Of a stretch of 5,498 nucleotides of DNA, positions 1 through 5,226 are shown piece after piece (position 1 is the first letter of the stretch; the number at the start of each line of letters is the position of its first letter). The stretch comes from Christensenellaceae bacterium. GTDB lineage: Bacteria; Bacillota; Clostridia; Christensenellales; SZUA-584. The stretch covers positions 1 to 5,498 of the forward strand of contig JAAXZP010000172.1 in NCBI GenBank assembly GCA_012719815.1. Reading direction: 5' to 3'. A program made the translations under genes and the position numbers. The notes beneath the pieces were generated by a model, which was not told where the DNA came from, made no database searches, and worked only from the letters and a program-made list of their open reading frames with translations.

Positions 1-1
1 C

Positions 2-217
2 TATTTCGCCACAGTGCCGTTTTTGCTGCTGCTGATGGGCGTGCTGGCGAAATACCTCATTGAGCGCACGAAGCACGGCAAAAAGGTGGTATTCATTTAC
101 CTCGGCGTGTGCTTCGTGGCGTTCGTGATGTTCTATCCGGTGACGACGGGCATCGAGGTGTCCCGGTGGTATTCCGACCACTTCCTGCGCTGGCTGCCGT
201 CGTGGCCGTTCTATTGA
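2..217 (+). CDS. C-terminal part of a PMT-type (GT39) membrane mannosyltransferase, cut by the window start
   Basis: The frame is open from the window edge to TGA at 215-217 (71 residues visible). It shows two hydrophobic segments, roughly residues 4-21 (around VPFLLLLMGVLAKYLI) and 32-51 (around VVFIYLGVCFVAFVMFYPV), separated by a basic loop (ERTKHGKK). The tail ends in FYPVTTGIEVSRWYSDH and then RWLPSWPFY. A 'FYP-x-x-x-G-x-x-V' stretch followed by a short aromatic C-terminus is what I associate with the last membrane region of bacterial dolichyl-phosphate-mannose-protein mannosyltransferase-like enzymes, which move mannose from a polyprenyl-phosphate donor to proteins at the outer face of the membrane. 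The catalytic N-terminal half is outside the window, so activity cannot be judged. Another multispanning GT-C transferase is the main alternative. It does not seem functionally tied to the downstream comM-dprA pair, from which a 208-base gap separates it. Confidence 0.72.
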   Translation, partial: YFATVPFLLLLMGVLAKYLIERTKHGKKVVFIYLGVCFVAFVMFYPVTTGIEVSRWYSDHFLRWLPSWPFY

Positions 218-308
218 TAGCGGTTTGAGCGGCCATTGCTGATTGAAATTCAGCGTTTATATTTGTGTCGGGGCGTTATAGCTCCGGTTATTCTCAAGCA
301 TCTTCGGA

Positions 309-338
309 CTGACATCCTGAGCTGAACTTAGGTATCAA
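309..338 (+). promoter_or_regulatory. possible sigma-70-type promoter for comM-dprA
   Basis: CTGACA at 309-314 matches the -35 consensus at five of six positions, and TATCAA at 333-338 matches the -10 at four of six. The spacer is 18 bases. It lies in the gap between the mannosyltransferase tail and comM, about 87 bases before the comM start, so the mRNA leader would contain the two hairpins described below. This rests on consensus matching only, so it is a weak call. Confidence 0.3.
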
Positions 339-342
339 TTTT

Positions 343-360
343 TCGGCAGTGAGCTGCCGG
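343..360 (+). other. short hairpin in the comM leader
   Basis: CGGCAG (344-349) and CTGCCG (354-359) form a perfect 6-bp stem around the 4-base loop TGAG. T343 and G360 can add a wobble pair. The trailing bases are only GTTTCC, so it is a poor intrinsic terminator for the upstream glycosyltransferase; a leader structure is equally possible. Confidence 0.4.
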
Positions 361-383
361 TTTCCATCAAATTAAAGCAAGTG

Positions 384-411
384 CGCCGGAAAGGCACTGC
401 GCTTTCCGGCG
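384..411 (+). promoter_or_regulatory. 10-bp perfect hairpin directly before the comM ribosome binding site
   Basis: CGCCGGAAAG (384-393) pairs perfectly with CTTTCCGGCG (402-411) across an 8-base loop. No T-run follows, so it is not a classic terminator. It ends six bases before the GAGG (418-421) that serves the comM ATG at 426. A stable stem here could affect ribosome access or protect the mRNA 5' end. The structure is seen in the sequence; the regulatory role is inference. Confidence 0.5.
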
Positions 412-425
412 GTAAGCGAGGCAAT

Positions 426-1943
426 ATGCTCTCTAAGATCATGAGCTGCGGCCTTATGGGGCTTTCCGGTTACCCTGTGGTCGTGGAGGCGGACATCGCG
501 GCGGGCATGCCGGCTTACGAGACGGTGGGCCTGCCAGGCACGGCTGTGCGCGAATCCAAGGAGCGCGTGCGCGCCGCCATCAAAAACTCCGGCTTTGCGT
601 ACCCGCAGCAGCGCATCACCATCAATCTGGCGCCCGCGGACCTCAAAAAGGACGGGCCGATATACGACCTCGCCATCGCGATAGGCCTGCTCTGCGCCAG
701 CGGGCAGGCGGCTCAGCCCGACGAGACCAGCGCGTTTCTGGGCGAGCTGTCGCTGGACGGGCAGCTGCGCGGCGTGGCGGGGGCGCTGCCCATGGCGATA
801 TCCGCGAAGGAATCGGGCATCAAACGCCTGTTTATCGCCGCGGTGAACGCGGACGAAGCGGCGTACGTGGACGGCATCGAGGTTTACCCGGTGGAAACAC
901 TGAGCCAGCTGGTGGCGCACCTTAGCGGCGAACAGCAGATCACGCCTTTGCCCACGCACGTTTACCAGCCGGACGAGGCGGCGTACTGCGCGCACGACAT
1001 GGCGCATATCCGCGGCCAGCAGCACGCCCGCAGGGCGCTGGAGATCGCCGCGGCGGGCGGGCACAACATACTGTTTATCGGTCCGCCCGGTTCCGGCAAG
1101 ACCATGCTGGCAAGGGCTGTGCCCGGCATACTTCCCGAGCTCACATTTGAAGAAGCATTGGAGATCACCAAGATACATTCGGTGTGCGGGCTTTCCGCAG
1201 GCGGCCTTATCACCGCGCGGCCTTTCCGCAGCCCGCACCACACCATGTCCACCGCGGCGCTGACGGGCGGCGGGCACCGCGTGCTGCCCGGCGAGATCAG
1301 CCTGGCGCACGGCGGCGTGCTGTTTCTGGACGAGCTGCCCGAATTTAAGCGGCAGGCGCTGGAGGCGCTGCGGCAGCCGCTGGAGGACAGGCAGGTGAGC
1401 ATCGCCCGCGCGAACGCCACGCTGACGTACCCGGCGGACATAATGCTCATCGCGGCGATGAACCCCTGCCCCTGCGGGAATTATGGCAGCGACAAGCCGT
1501 GCCGCTGCTCCCCGCGCGAGATCAGGCAGTACCTGTCGCGCATCAGCGGGCCGCTTTTGGACCGCATCGACATCCACATCGGCATGAACAGCGTGACTTA
1601 CGGCGAACTGACGGACGGCGCGCCGGGGGAATCCTCGCGGGAGATACGGGCGCGCGTCAACGCGGCGCGGCGCATCCAGCAGAAGCGGTACGCCGGCACC
1701 GGCATTTATACCAACGCGGCGCTGTCCGCGGAGATGCTGAACACCTATTGCGGCCTGGACGACGCCTGCAATGCGCTGATGCAGCGGGCTTACCAGACGC
1801 TGGGGCTTTCCCCGCGCGGCATGGCGCGCGTGAGGAAGGTGGCGCGCACCATCGCGGACCTTGACGGCGAGGAAAACATAGGCGTGAAGCACCTGGCCGA
1901 GGCGCTTCAGTACCGCACGCCGGATGGGCGGTATTGGGGATGA
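426..1943 (+). CDS. comM: ComM/YifB-family Mg-chelatase-like AAA+ ATPase of natural transformation
   Basis: The 505-residue product has the family's usual length of about 500. ComM is a hexameric AAA+ helicase that promotes branch migration while single-stranded donor DNA is integrated in the cytoplasm; in non-competent bacteria the YifB name is used. The N-terminal ChlI-like domain (about residues 10-140) has the signatures VGLPGTAVRESKERVRAAIKNSGF and ITINLAPADLKKDGP. The Mg-chelatase ATPase core (about 190-395) carries Walker A GPPGSGKT at 219-226 and Walker B GGVLFLDE at 296-303. The four-cysteine insert is C348, C350, C359 and C361 (NPCPCG ... PCRC). The C-terminal domain (about 400-500) keeps SPRGMARVRKVARTIADLDG. 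I chose ATG 426 because family members begin M-L-x-K here and GAGG lies at 418-421; an in-frame GTG at 381 would run through the hairpin and has no such match. The stop overlaps dprA by ATGA, implying coupled translation. No key residue is missing, so it looks functional. Confidence 0.95.
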   Translation: MLSKIMSCGLMGLSGYPVVVEADIAAGMPAYETVGLPGTAVRESKERVRAAIKNSGFAYPQQRITINLAPADLKKDGPIYDLAIAIGLLCASGQAAQPDETSAFLGELSLDGQLRGVAGALPMAISAKESGIKRLFIAAVNADEAAYVDGIEVYPVETLSQLVAHLSGEQQITPLPTHVYQPDEAAYCAHDMAHIRGQQHARRALEIAAAGGHNILFIGPPGSGKTMLARAVPGILPELTFEEALEITKIHSVCGLSAGGLITARPFRSPHHTMSTAALTGGGHRVLPGEISLAHGGVLFLDELPEFKRQALEALRQPLEDRQVSIARANATLTYPADIMLIAAMNPCPCGNYGSDKPCRCSPREIRQYLSRISGPLLDRIDIHIGMNSVTYGELTDGAPGESSREIRARVNAARRIQQKRYAGTGIYTNAALSAEMLNTYCGLDDACNALMQRAYQTLGLSPRGMARVRKVARTIADLDGEENIGVKHLAEALQYRTPDGRYWG

Positions 1944-3019
1944 GCGTATCGCAGGAGAAAAGCTTTTGGATATGGATGGCGTCTCTGCCCGGCATGGGGG
2001 CAAAGACGTTTTATGCGCTGCTGAAGGAATACGGCAGCGCGGCGGACTTTTTTGACGCGGTATCCGCGGGAAACGTGCCCGCCGGGCTGGCGCCGGCCGA
2101 GGTGATGGCGGCCGCATCCGCCGCGTGTTCGCACGCCCGGGTGACGGAGGTTCTGGCGGAGCTTTCCGCGAAGCGCATAACGGCGATTACGCGGCTGGAC
2201 GACGAGTATCCTTCGCGGCTGGCCGAGATACCGTGGCCGCCGCCGGTGCTGTTCGTGAAAGGAAATCTGCCCGCGCTGGACAGGGCGATCGGCATCGTGG
2301 GCACGCGGGCGTGCACGCGGCGCGGGTTTGAGCACGCGCGCAAAATCGCCGCGGAAATCGGTATGCCGGTGGTGTCCGGCATGGCGCGCGGCATCGACAC
2401 GGCGGCGCACCTGGGCGCGATGGACGCCAAAGCGCCCACGGTGGCGGTGCTGGGCTGCGGCGTGGACGTGATCTACCCGCCGGAGAACGACGCGCTGTAT
2501 CATAAAATCGCGGAGACGGGCGCCGTGATATCCGAGCTGCCGCTGGGCGCCGCGCCCGCTGTCGGCAACTTTCCGGTGCGCAACCGCATCATCGCGGGGC
2601 TGTGCCGCGGCGTTCTGGTGGTGGAGTCGGGCATAAGGGGCGGCACGGCGATCACGGCGTCTTTGGCCGTCAGCTACGGGCGGGACGTATTCGCCATGCC
2701 GGGTCCGCCGTACATGGAAGCGGCGGCGCTGGCGAATGAGCTGATCGTGCAGGGGGCCGTGCCGGTGCGCAGTGCGGCGGACATCCGCGCCTATTACGGG
2801 GAGCGTGCGCCGCAGGAGGAGCCGCCGGAGGACGAAGCGCTTCCGCAGATGGATTTCTTCCAGCATCGCATATACGAGCTGCTGAGGAAAGAGGACATGG
2901 GCATCGAGGAGATCGCCGAAGCGGTGCAGGGCACGCCGGCCGAGGTGAGCGTGGCGCTGACGATGATGGAACTGTCCGGCCTGTGCCGGCGGCTGCCGGG
3001 AGGCCGGTTCGGGATATAG
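1940..3019 (+). CDS. dprA: DprA (Smf) DNA-processing protein, RecA loader for incoming ssDNA
   Basis: The 359-residue product matches the usual DprA length for Firmicutes. DprA binds single-stranded DNA taken up during transformation, protects it and loads RecA on it. An N-terminal helical part (residues 1 to about 65, with LPGMGAKTFYALL) resembles the helix-hairpin-helix region. The extended Rossmann fold has IGIVGTR at 117-123, SGMARGIDTAAH starting at 146, LGCGVDVIYPPEN, FPVRNRIIAGL at 211-221, and the ESGIRGGTAITASLA segment with G234 and G235. The C-terminal segment (about 300-359, IYELLRKEDMGIEEIAEAV...) fits the DprA winged-helix domain. ATG 1940 overlaps the comM stop (ATGA) and has GGGG immediately upstream; a TTG two codons earlier is less likely. 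The gene ends at TAG 3017-3019, 12 bases before a strong terminator. Many Firmicutes have topA next; here it is absent and the next genes face the other way. Confidence 0.95.
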   Translation: MSVSQEKSFWIWMASLPGMGAKTFYALLKEYGSAADFFDAVSAGNVPAGLAPAEVMAAASAACSHARVTEVLAELSAKRITAITRLDDEYPSRLAEIPWPPPVLFVKGNLPALDRAIGIVGTRACTRRGFEHARKIAAEIGMPVVSGMARGIDTAAHLGAMDAKAPTVAVLGCGVDVIYPPENDALYHKIAETGAVISELPLGAAPAVGNFPVRNRIIAGLCRGVLVVESGIRGGTAITASLAVSYGRDVFAMPGPPYMEAAALANELIVQGAVPVRSAADIRAYYGERAPQEEPPEDEALPQMDFFQHRIYELLRKEDMGIEEIAEAVQGTPAEVSVALTMMELSGLCRRLPGGRFGI

Positions 3020-3031
3020 AGCAGCGATATG

Positions 3032-3066
3032 AAAACAGCCCCCGTAACGGTTACGGGAGCTGTTTT
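3032..3066. terminator. bidirectional intrinsic terminator between dprA and the minus-strand genes
   Basis: AAAACAGC (3032-3039) pairs with GCTGTTTT (3059-3066), and after a C/A mismatch CCCGTAA (3041-3047) pairs with TTACGGG (3051-3057) over a 3-base loop. T3063-3067 gives the T-run for dprA transcripts, and the A-run 3032-3035 gives one for minus-strand transcripts ending at 3080. Its place between convergent genes supports a two-way role. Confidence 0.9.
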
Positions 3067-3079
3067 TAGTAATGCCAAA

Positions 3080-3361
3080 TCATTTCAGGTGCTTATCGAG
3101 CGCCTGCTGGTAGGTCGCGTCCTGCGCATATTTCGCCACATCGTCCGGATAGCCCGGCAGGCGGCGCATCGTGCCGAACAGCATGGCGGACATGCCCTGC
3201 CCGTCGCTGAGATGTATCGTCACCCTGCGCTCGGCGCCCTTTTCATACCTGCCGGGCTGCATATGGATGATGTAACTCGGCTCGATATCCTGAGCGGCGC
3301 TATTGCTGTGCTTCGGCGTTTCGCCCTGTTGGCCTGCCGCCCGGGCCAAGACACAGTCATC
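3080..3361 (-). pseudogene. GC-rich 3' gene remnant of unknown function, no credible start
   Basis: The frame ends at TGA 3080-3082 and is open upstream to 3481. From about 3352 downward it has the GC-rich codon use of the resident genes (for example a run encoding RRVTIHLSDGQGMSAMLFGTMRRLPGYPDD), so it looks coding. No start is convincing: TTG 3400 lies inside the upstream gene, the internal ATG at 3262 has no ribosome binding site, and the ATG at 3360, which has a good AAAGGA just upstream, is in another frame and would need a -1 shift. The visible residues are hydrophilic, with no membrane span or family motif I recognise. It runs to 13 bases before the terminator. I read it as the end of a gene whose 5' part was separated by the AT-richer module upstream. 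A small intact gene with a non-ATG start, or a sequencing frameshift, cannot be excluded. Confidence 0.55.
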
Positions 3362-3363
3362 GT

Positions 3364-3813
3364 TTATTCCTTTGTGGTATTTATGAGCACCTTGCAGCAA
3401 TTCCCGTTCATCAAGGTGCTTTGTGCAGCTATATTTTCGGGATTGACTTTGCCAACCGCAGCTATCATTGCAAACATGGGGTCAAGGCACCAGCCCGTAC
3501 ACGGGCTCGCTCCGCCAAACTTCTTTGACAGCGCGCAAAGTTTACATGACGTCGCCGTCGCGACATATCCATCCTCGGTTTTCGCAACCGACCAGTTTGC
3601 ACAGCCGTAGATTTCAGAAAGCGTGTAAAAGACGTCTTCGACGCTTTGAATGCCTAAATGCGAATTCAAATAGAGTGCCGTCTGCGCATGCCTTTCCTTT
3701 TTCTTTTCAACAACCGTTTCTAGCACCTTCAACTTCTCATGGGTGTTTACAGCTTCTGCAACCGAAGCTGCATATGTGTTTTGCAATATAGTAAGTCGCT
3801 TTTCGATTTCCAT
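3364..3813 (-). CDS. small cysteine-rich protein, L-2-amino-thiazoline-4-carboxylic acid hydrolase-like
   Basis: The product has 149 residues and starts at ATG 3813 with a strong AAGGAGA (3821-3827) seven bases upstream. Residues 1-50 are charged and helical (KRLTILQNTY ... VVEKKKERHAQTALYL) and may form a coiled coil. The C-terminal half has an ordered set of cysteines: C90 and C93 in SCKLCALSKKFG, C105 and C109 in SPCTGWCLDPM, and C139-C140 in STLMNGNCCKVLI. The 'CxLC...KK-G...PC..xCLDPM' stretch and the closing 'TL-x-x-G-x-x-C' resemble proteins annotated as ATC_hydrolase family. The founding member of that family opens the thiazoline ring on the way to cysteine, but distant clostridial members may be ligand- or metal-binding proteins instead. 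There is no signal peptide, so it is probably cytoplasmic. A copy of the TetR operator lies between its gene and the repressor gene, so it is the likely target of that repressor. Family assignment is from memory of the motif pattern; the function is not established. Confidence 0.6.
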   Translation of the reverse strand: MEIEKRLTILQNTYAASVAEAVNTHEKLKVLETVVEKKKERHAQTALYLNSHLGIQSVEDVFYTLSEIYGCANWSVAKTEDGYVATATSCKLCALSKKFGGASPCTGWCLDPMFAMIAAVGKVNPENIAAQSTLMNGNCCKVLINTTKE

Positions 3814-3820
3814 CTTCGCA

Positions 3821-3827
3821 TCTCCTT
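3821..3827 (-). promoter_or_regulatory. ribosome binding site of the cysteine-rich protein gene
   Basis: On the minus strand this reads AAGGAGA, seven bases before ATG 3813. It fixes the start and suggests strong translation once the operator just upstream is free. Confidence 0.85.
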
Positions 3828-3829
3828 AT

Positions 3830-3843
3830 ATAACGTTCGTTAG
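3830..3843. promoter_or_regulatory. TetR operator copy 2, upstream of the cysteine-rich protein gene
   Basis: The plus strand reads ATAACGTTCGTTAG: half-sites TAACG and CGTTA separated by TT. The 14-base stretch TAACGTTCGTTAGT (3831-3844) is identical to that at 4479-4492 before the TetR gene. It lies two bases upstream of the ribosome binding site, where a bound repressor would block initiation or early elongation. I do not see a convincing -35/-10 pair for this gene; TATATT (minus strand, 3854-3859) could be a -10 but has no good -35. Confidence 0.8.
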
Positions 3844-3897
3844 TTTATTGGGAAATATATACGGCAGTATTGCATGCCGATTAATATTATCATCCAG

Positions 3898-4461
3898 CTA
3901 TTTGACACAGTCCTTTAGGACAATCGAGATTTCCTCCCGGATTTCCTCCTCCGACATATAGCGATTTTTCACTACAATATTTATAATCATGGTTTCCATA
4001 AGATGTATTAGAGTTTTTGTTATTGCGGTTTCGTTGTCGGAATCTTTTATATGGCGTTTCAGAATTTGAAGGTGCCTTGGGAAGATACCTTTTTCCCACT
4101 GATCCATATGGCTTATCAGTTCCTGGTCCCCGTCAAATGAGAGATAAACCTTTATTCCAAGCCTATAAACCTGCCTGTCGTAGTAGCTTAAGGCGTTTAG
4201 TCTGTAAATGAAGCTTGTATAAAAATCTATTATGTTTTCATTTTTCAAGTGCAGGGCCTGCTTTTCTAAAAGCTTGAAATAGTCATTCTTGATAATTTCA
4301 TCAAACAGCTCTTTTTTGTTCTTATAATAATAATAGATCATGGGAAGCGAGCAGTTTACGTCATTGGCAATATTGCGTATGGTTGTTCCGTGAAAACCCT
4401 GTCTGTTAAAATGATCAACCGCAACTTCTTTTATTCGTGCACGCAAATCTTTATCTGTCAT
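3898..4461 (-). CDS. TetR/AcrR-family transcriptional repressor
   Basis: The 187-residue product starts at ATG 4461 (MTDKDLRARIKEVAVDHFNRQGF...). Residues 5-52 form the standard TetR helix-turn-helix: AVDHFNRQGFHGTTIRNIANDVNCSLPMIYYYYKNKKELF, with the typical G-F-x-x-T-T-I-x-x-I-A and I-Y-Y-Y-Y-x-x-K-K-E-L positions. The remainder is helical, as expected for the ligand-binding and dimerising domain, and ends in CVK. Its inducer cannot be predicted from sequence. The frame continues upstream to a GTG at 4584, but that would add 41 residues before the domain and cover the promoter and operator, so 4461 is preferred; a modest GGGG lies 9-12 bases before it. The gene is autoregulated by inference, because the operator sits at its transcription start. 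It is much richer in A+T than comM, dprA or the lipoprotein gene, which suggests a different origin. The cysteine-rich gene lies 84 bases downstream on the same strand. Confidence 0.9.
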   Translation of the reverse strand: MTDKDLRARIKEVAVDHFNRQGFHGTTIRNIANDVNCSLPMIYYYYKNKKELFDEIIKNDYFKLLEKQALHLKNENIIDFYTSFIYRLNALSYYDRQVYRLGIKVYLSFDGDQELISHMDQWEKGIFPRHLQILKRHIKDSDNETAITKTLIHLMETMIINIVVKNRYMSEEEIREEISIVLKDCVK

Positions 4462-4477
4462 AAGCACAGCCCCATAT

Positions 4478-4491
4478 CTAACGTTCGTTAG
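4478..4491. promoter_or_regulatory. TetR operator copy 1, at the repressor's own promoter
   Basis: CTAACGTTCGTTAG is an inverted repeat, CTAACG and CGTTAG around TT. It begins one base after the -10 element of the tetR promoter and ends 16 bases before the start codon, so a bound dimer would cover the transcription start. The same core recurs at 3831-3842. TetR proteins usually bind palindromes near their own gene; the assignment to this TetR is inferred from position and duplication. Confidence 0.85.
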
Positions 4492-4492
4492 T

Positions 4493-4521
4493 ATCGTAAC
4501 CTGCTTAATCATTTTTGTCAA
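4493..4521 (-). promoter_or_regulatory. sigma-70-type promoter of the TetR gene
   Basis: On the minus strand a perfect TTGACA (-35, plus coordinates 4516-4521) is followed after exactly 17 bases by TACGAT (-10, 4493-4498), which matches TATAAT at four of six positions. The operator follows after one base. Predicted initiation falls inside the operator. Confidence 0.8.
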
Positions 4522-4586
4522 TAGCTTATAGGAAAATATGAGATGATCAATATTGCTGTCTTCATCGCAACCCGTGAACCGCACGG

Positions 4587-5018
4587 CTATTCGAGCGTTC
4601 CTTTTCCTTTGGTGATTTTGATAACGTATCCGGCGTCGTCGTAGGTAAAGTCCACCAGTACCACCTGGCCTTCCTCGCCTGAGTGGGTCGCCAGCTCGCC
4701 CGAGCCGGGCACCACACCTAAGTCAATATCCTGCGTCACCAGCCAGCCTTCGTCCATGAGCGTCGTGATATACGCCAGCAGGTCGTCGTAAACCGTGTCG
4801 CTGACGTACGTGAATTCCTTGGTCGTCACGCCGCTTTTGACGGAGGATTTCACGCCCGTCACTTCGCGTTCGCCCACCACCGATGTGATGCTGGGAACCT
4901 CGTCGCCGCCCGCCATGTCGTATACCTCAAGCCGGGCCGCGTCCTTAAGCGCCGCGCCGCAGCCGGCGAGCGCCAGCGCCAGTATCAGCAATACTGTCAA
5001 ACATGCCGTTTTTTTCAT
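4587..5018 (-). CDS. small secreted lipoprotein of unknown function
   Basis: The 143-residue product starts at ATG 5018 with AAGGAGA (5025-5031) six bases upstream. Residues 1-20 are a clear lipoprotein signal peptide: MKK, a hydrophobic core (LTVLLILALALAG), and the lipobox LAGC with the lipidated C20. The mature part of about 124 residues is acidic and small-residue rich, with segments such as SVVGEREVTGVKSS, TYVSDTVYDDLLAYITTLMDEGW and VVLVDFTYDDAGYVIKITKGKG. It has the look of a compact alternating strand/helix domain, but I recognise no named family or catalytic motif. It would be anchored to the outer face of the cell membrane. No good terminator follows; only a weak 5-bp stem (4572-4586) lies beyond the stop, so transcripts may read into the TetR gene. 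Its GC-rich codon use matches the resident genes. Confidence 0.85.
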   Translation of the reverse strand: MKKTACLTVLLILALALAGCGAALKDAARLEVYDMAGGDEVPSITSVVGEREVTGVKSSVKSGVTTKEFTYVSDTVYDDLLAYITTLMDEGWLVTQDIDLGVVPGSGELATHSGEEGQVVLVDFTYDDAGYVIKITKGKGTLE

Positions 5019-5024
5019 ATCCGT

Positions 5025-5031
5025 TCTCCTT
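5025..5031 (-). promoter_or_regulatory. ribosome binding site of the lipoprotein gene
   Basis: Minus-strand AAGGAGA, six bases before ATG 5018, supports that start, which also gives a full signal peptide. Confidence 0.85.
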
Positions 5032-5126
5032 TCGACGATGGGTGATAAGCCGGTTTGCCTGCGGGCGGCGGGGCGTTAAGGCAGCGCCGCTTCGGGCAGT
5101 ATGGGTACGCTATCCTTCAACGTTAC

Positions 5127-5156
5127 CGGAAAACCGGCTGGCGGTATATCCGCCGG
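5127..5156. repeat. cluster of short GC-rich palindromes upstream of the lipoprotein gene
   Basis: Two adjacent inverted repeats lie in the gap between the AraC terminator and the lipoprotein gene: CCGG-AAAA-CCGG (5127-5138) and GGCGG-TATAT-CCGCC (5140-5154), the second extendable by one wobble and one C-G pair. This could be an operator for the lipoprotein promoter or simply structured GC-rich DNA. I see no convincing -35/-10 pair in the gap. Confidence 0.35.
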
Positions 5157-5188
5157 AAGCTGACTTTAGTACAAATAATGCGCACATG

Positions 5189-5223
5189 AAAAAAACCGCC
5201 GCGCGGGGGCCGCCGGGGCGGGC
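5189..5223 (-). terminator. intrinsic terminator of the AraC-family gene
   Basis: On the minus strand a very GC-rich inverted repeat (outer arms CCGCC at 5217-5221 and GGCGG at 5196-5200, with several alternative inner pairings) is followed by seven Ts (5189-5195). It starts just past the AraC stop at 5227-5229. It separates the AraC gene from the lipoprotein gene. Confidence 0.8.
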
Positions 5224-5226
5224 TAT

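Noticed and set aside
236..256. Small inverted repeat GCTGA/TCAGC (238-242/250-254) as terminator of the mannosyltransferase gene
   Set aside because: The stem is only 5 bp with a 7-base loop and the following GTTTATATTT is not a clean T-run; it is too weak to annotate.
381..425. Earlier GTG start for comM at 381
   Set aside because: It would place the 10-bp hairpin in the coding region; family proteins begin at the M-L-x-K that matches ATG 426, which has GAGG upstream.
372..2117. Very long open frame on the minus strand opposite comM (581 codons)
   Set aside because: Its product is an arginine-, histidine- and proline-rich low-complexity string, typical of the antisense of GC-rich coding DNA, while the plus strand has a full set of ComM motifs.
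1907..2866. Long minus-strand open frame opposite dprA (319 codons)
   Set aside because: It has the same antisense composition and overlaps a complete, motif-rich dprA.
3029..3610. Plus-strand open frame of 193 codons after dprA
   Set aside because: It starts inside the terminator hairpin and runs antisense to the remnant and the cysteine-rich gene, which have better composition, and the latter a strong ribosome binding site.
3357..4567. Calling the AT-rich module a transposon on the strength of the TCATCG repeats
   Set aside because: No transposase, integrase or terminal inverted repeats are present, and a 6-base direct repeat alone is weak; it is kept only as a finding.
4462..4584. N-terminal extension of the TetR protein to GTG 4584
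   Set aside because: It would translate through the -35, -10 and operator, and TetR domains normally start a few residues before the first helix, as they do from ATG 4461.
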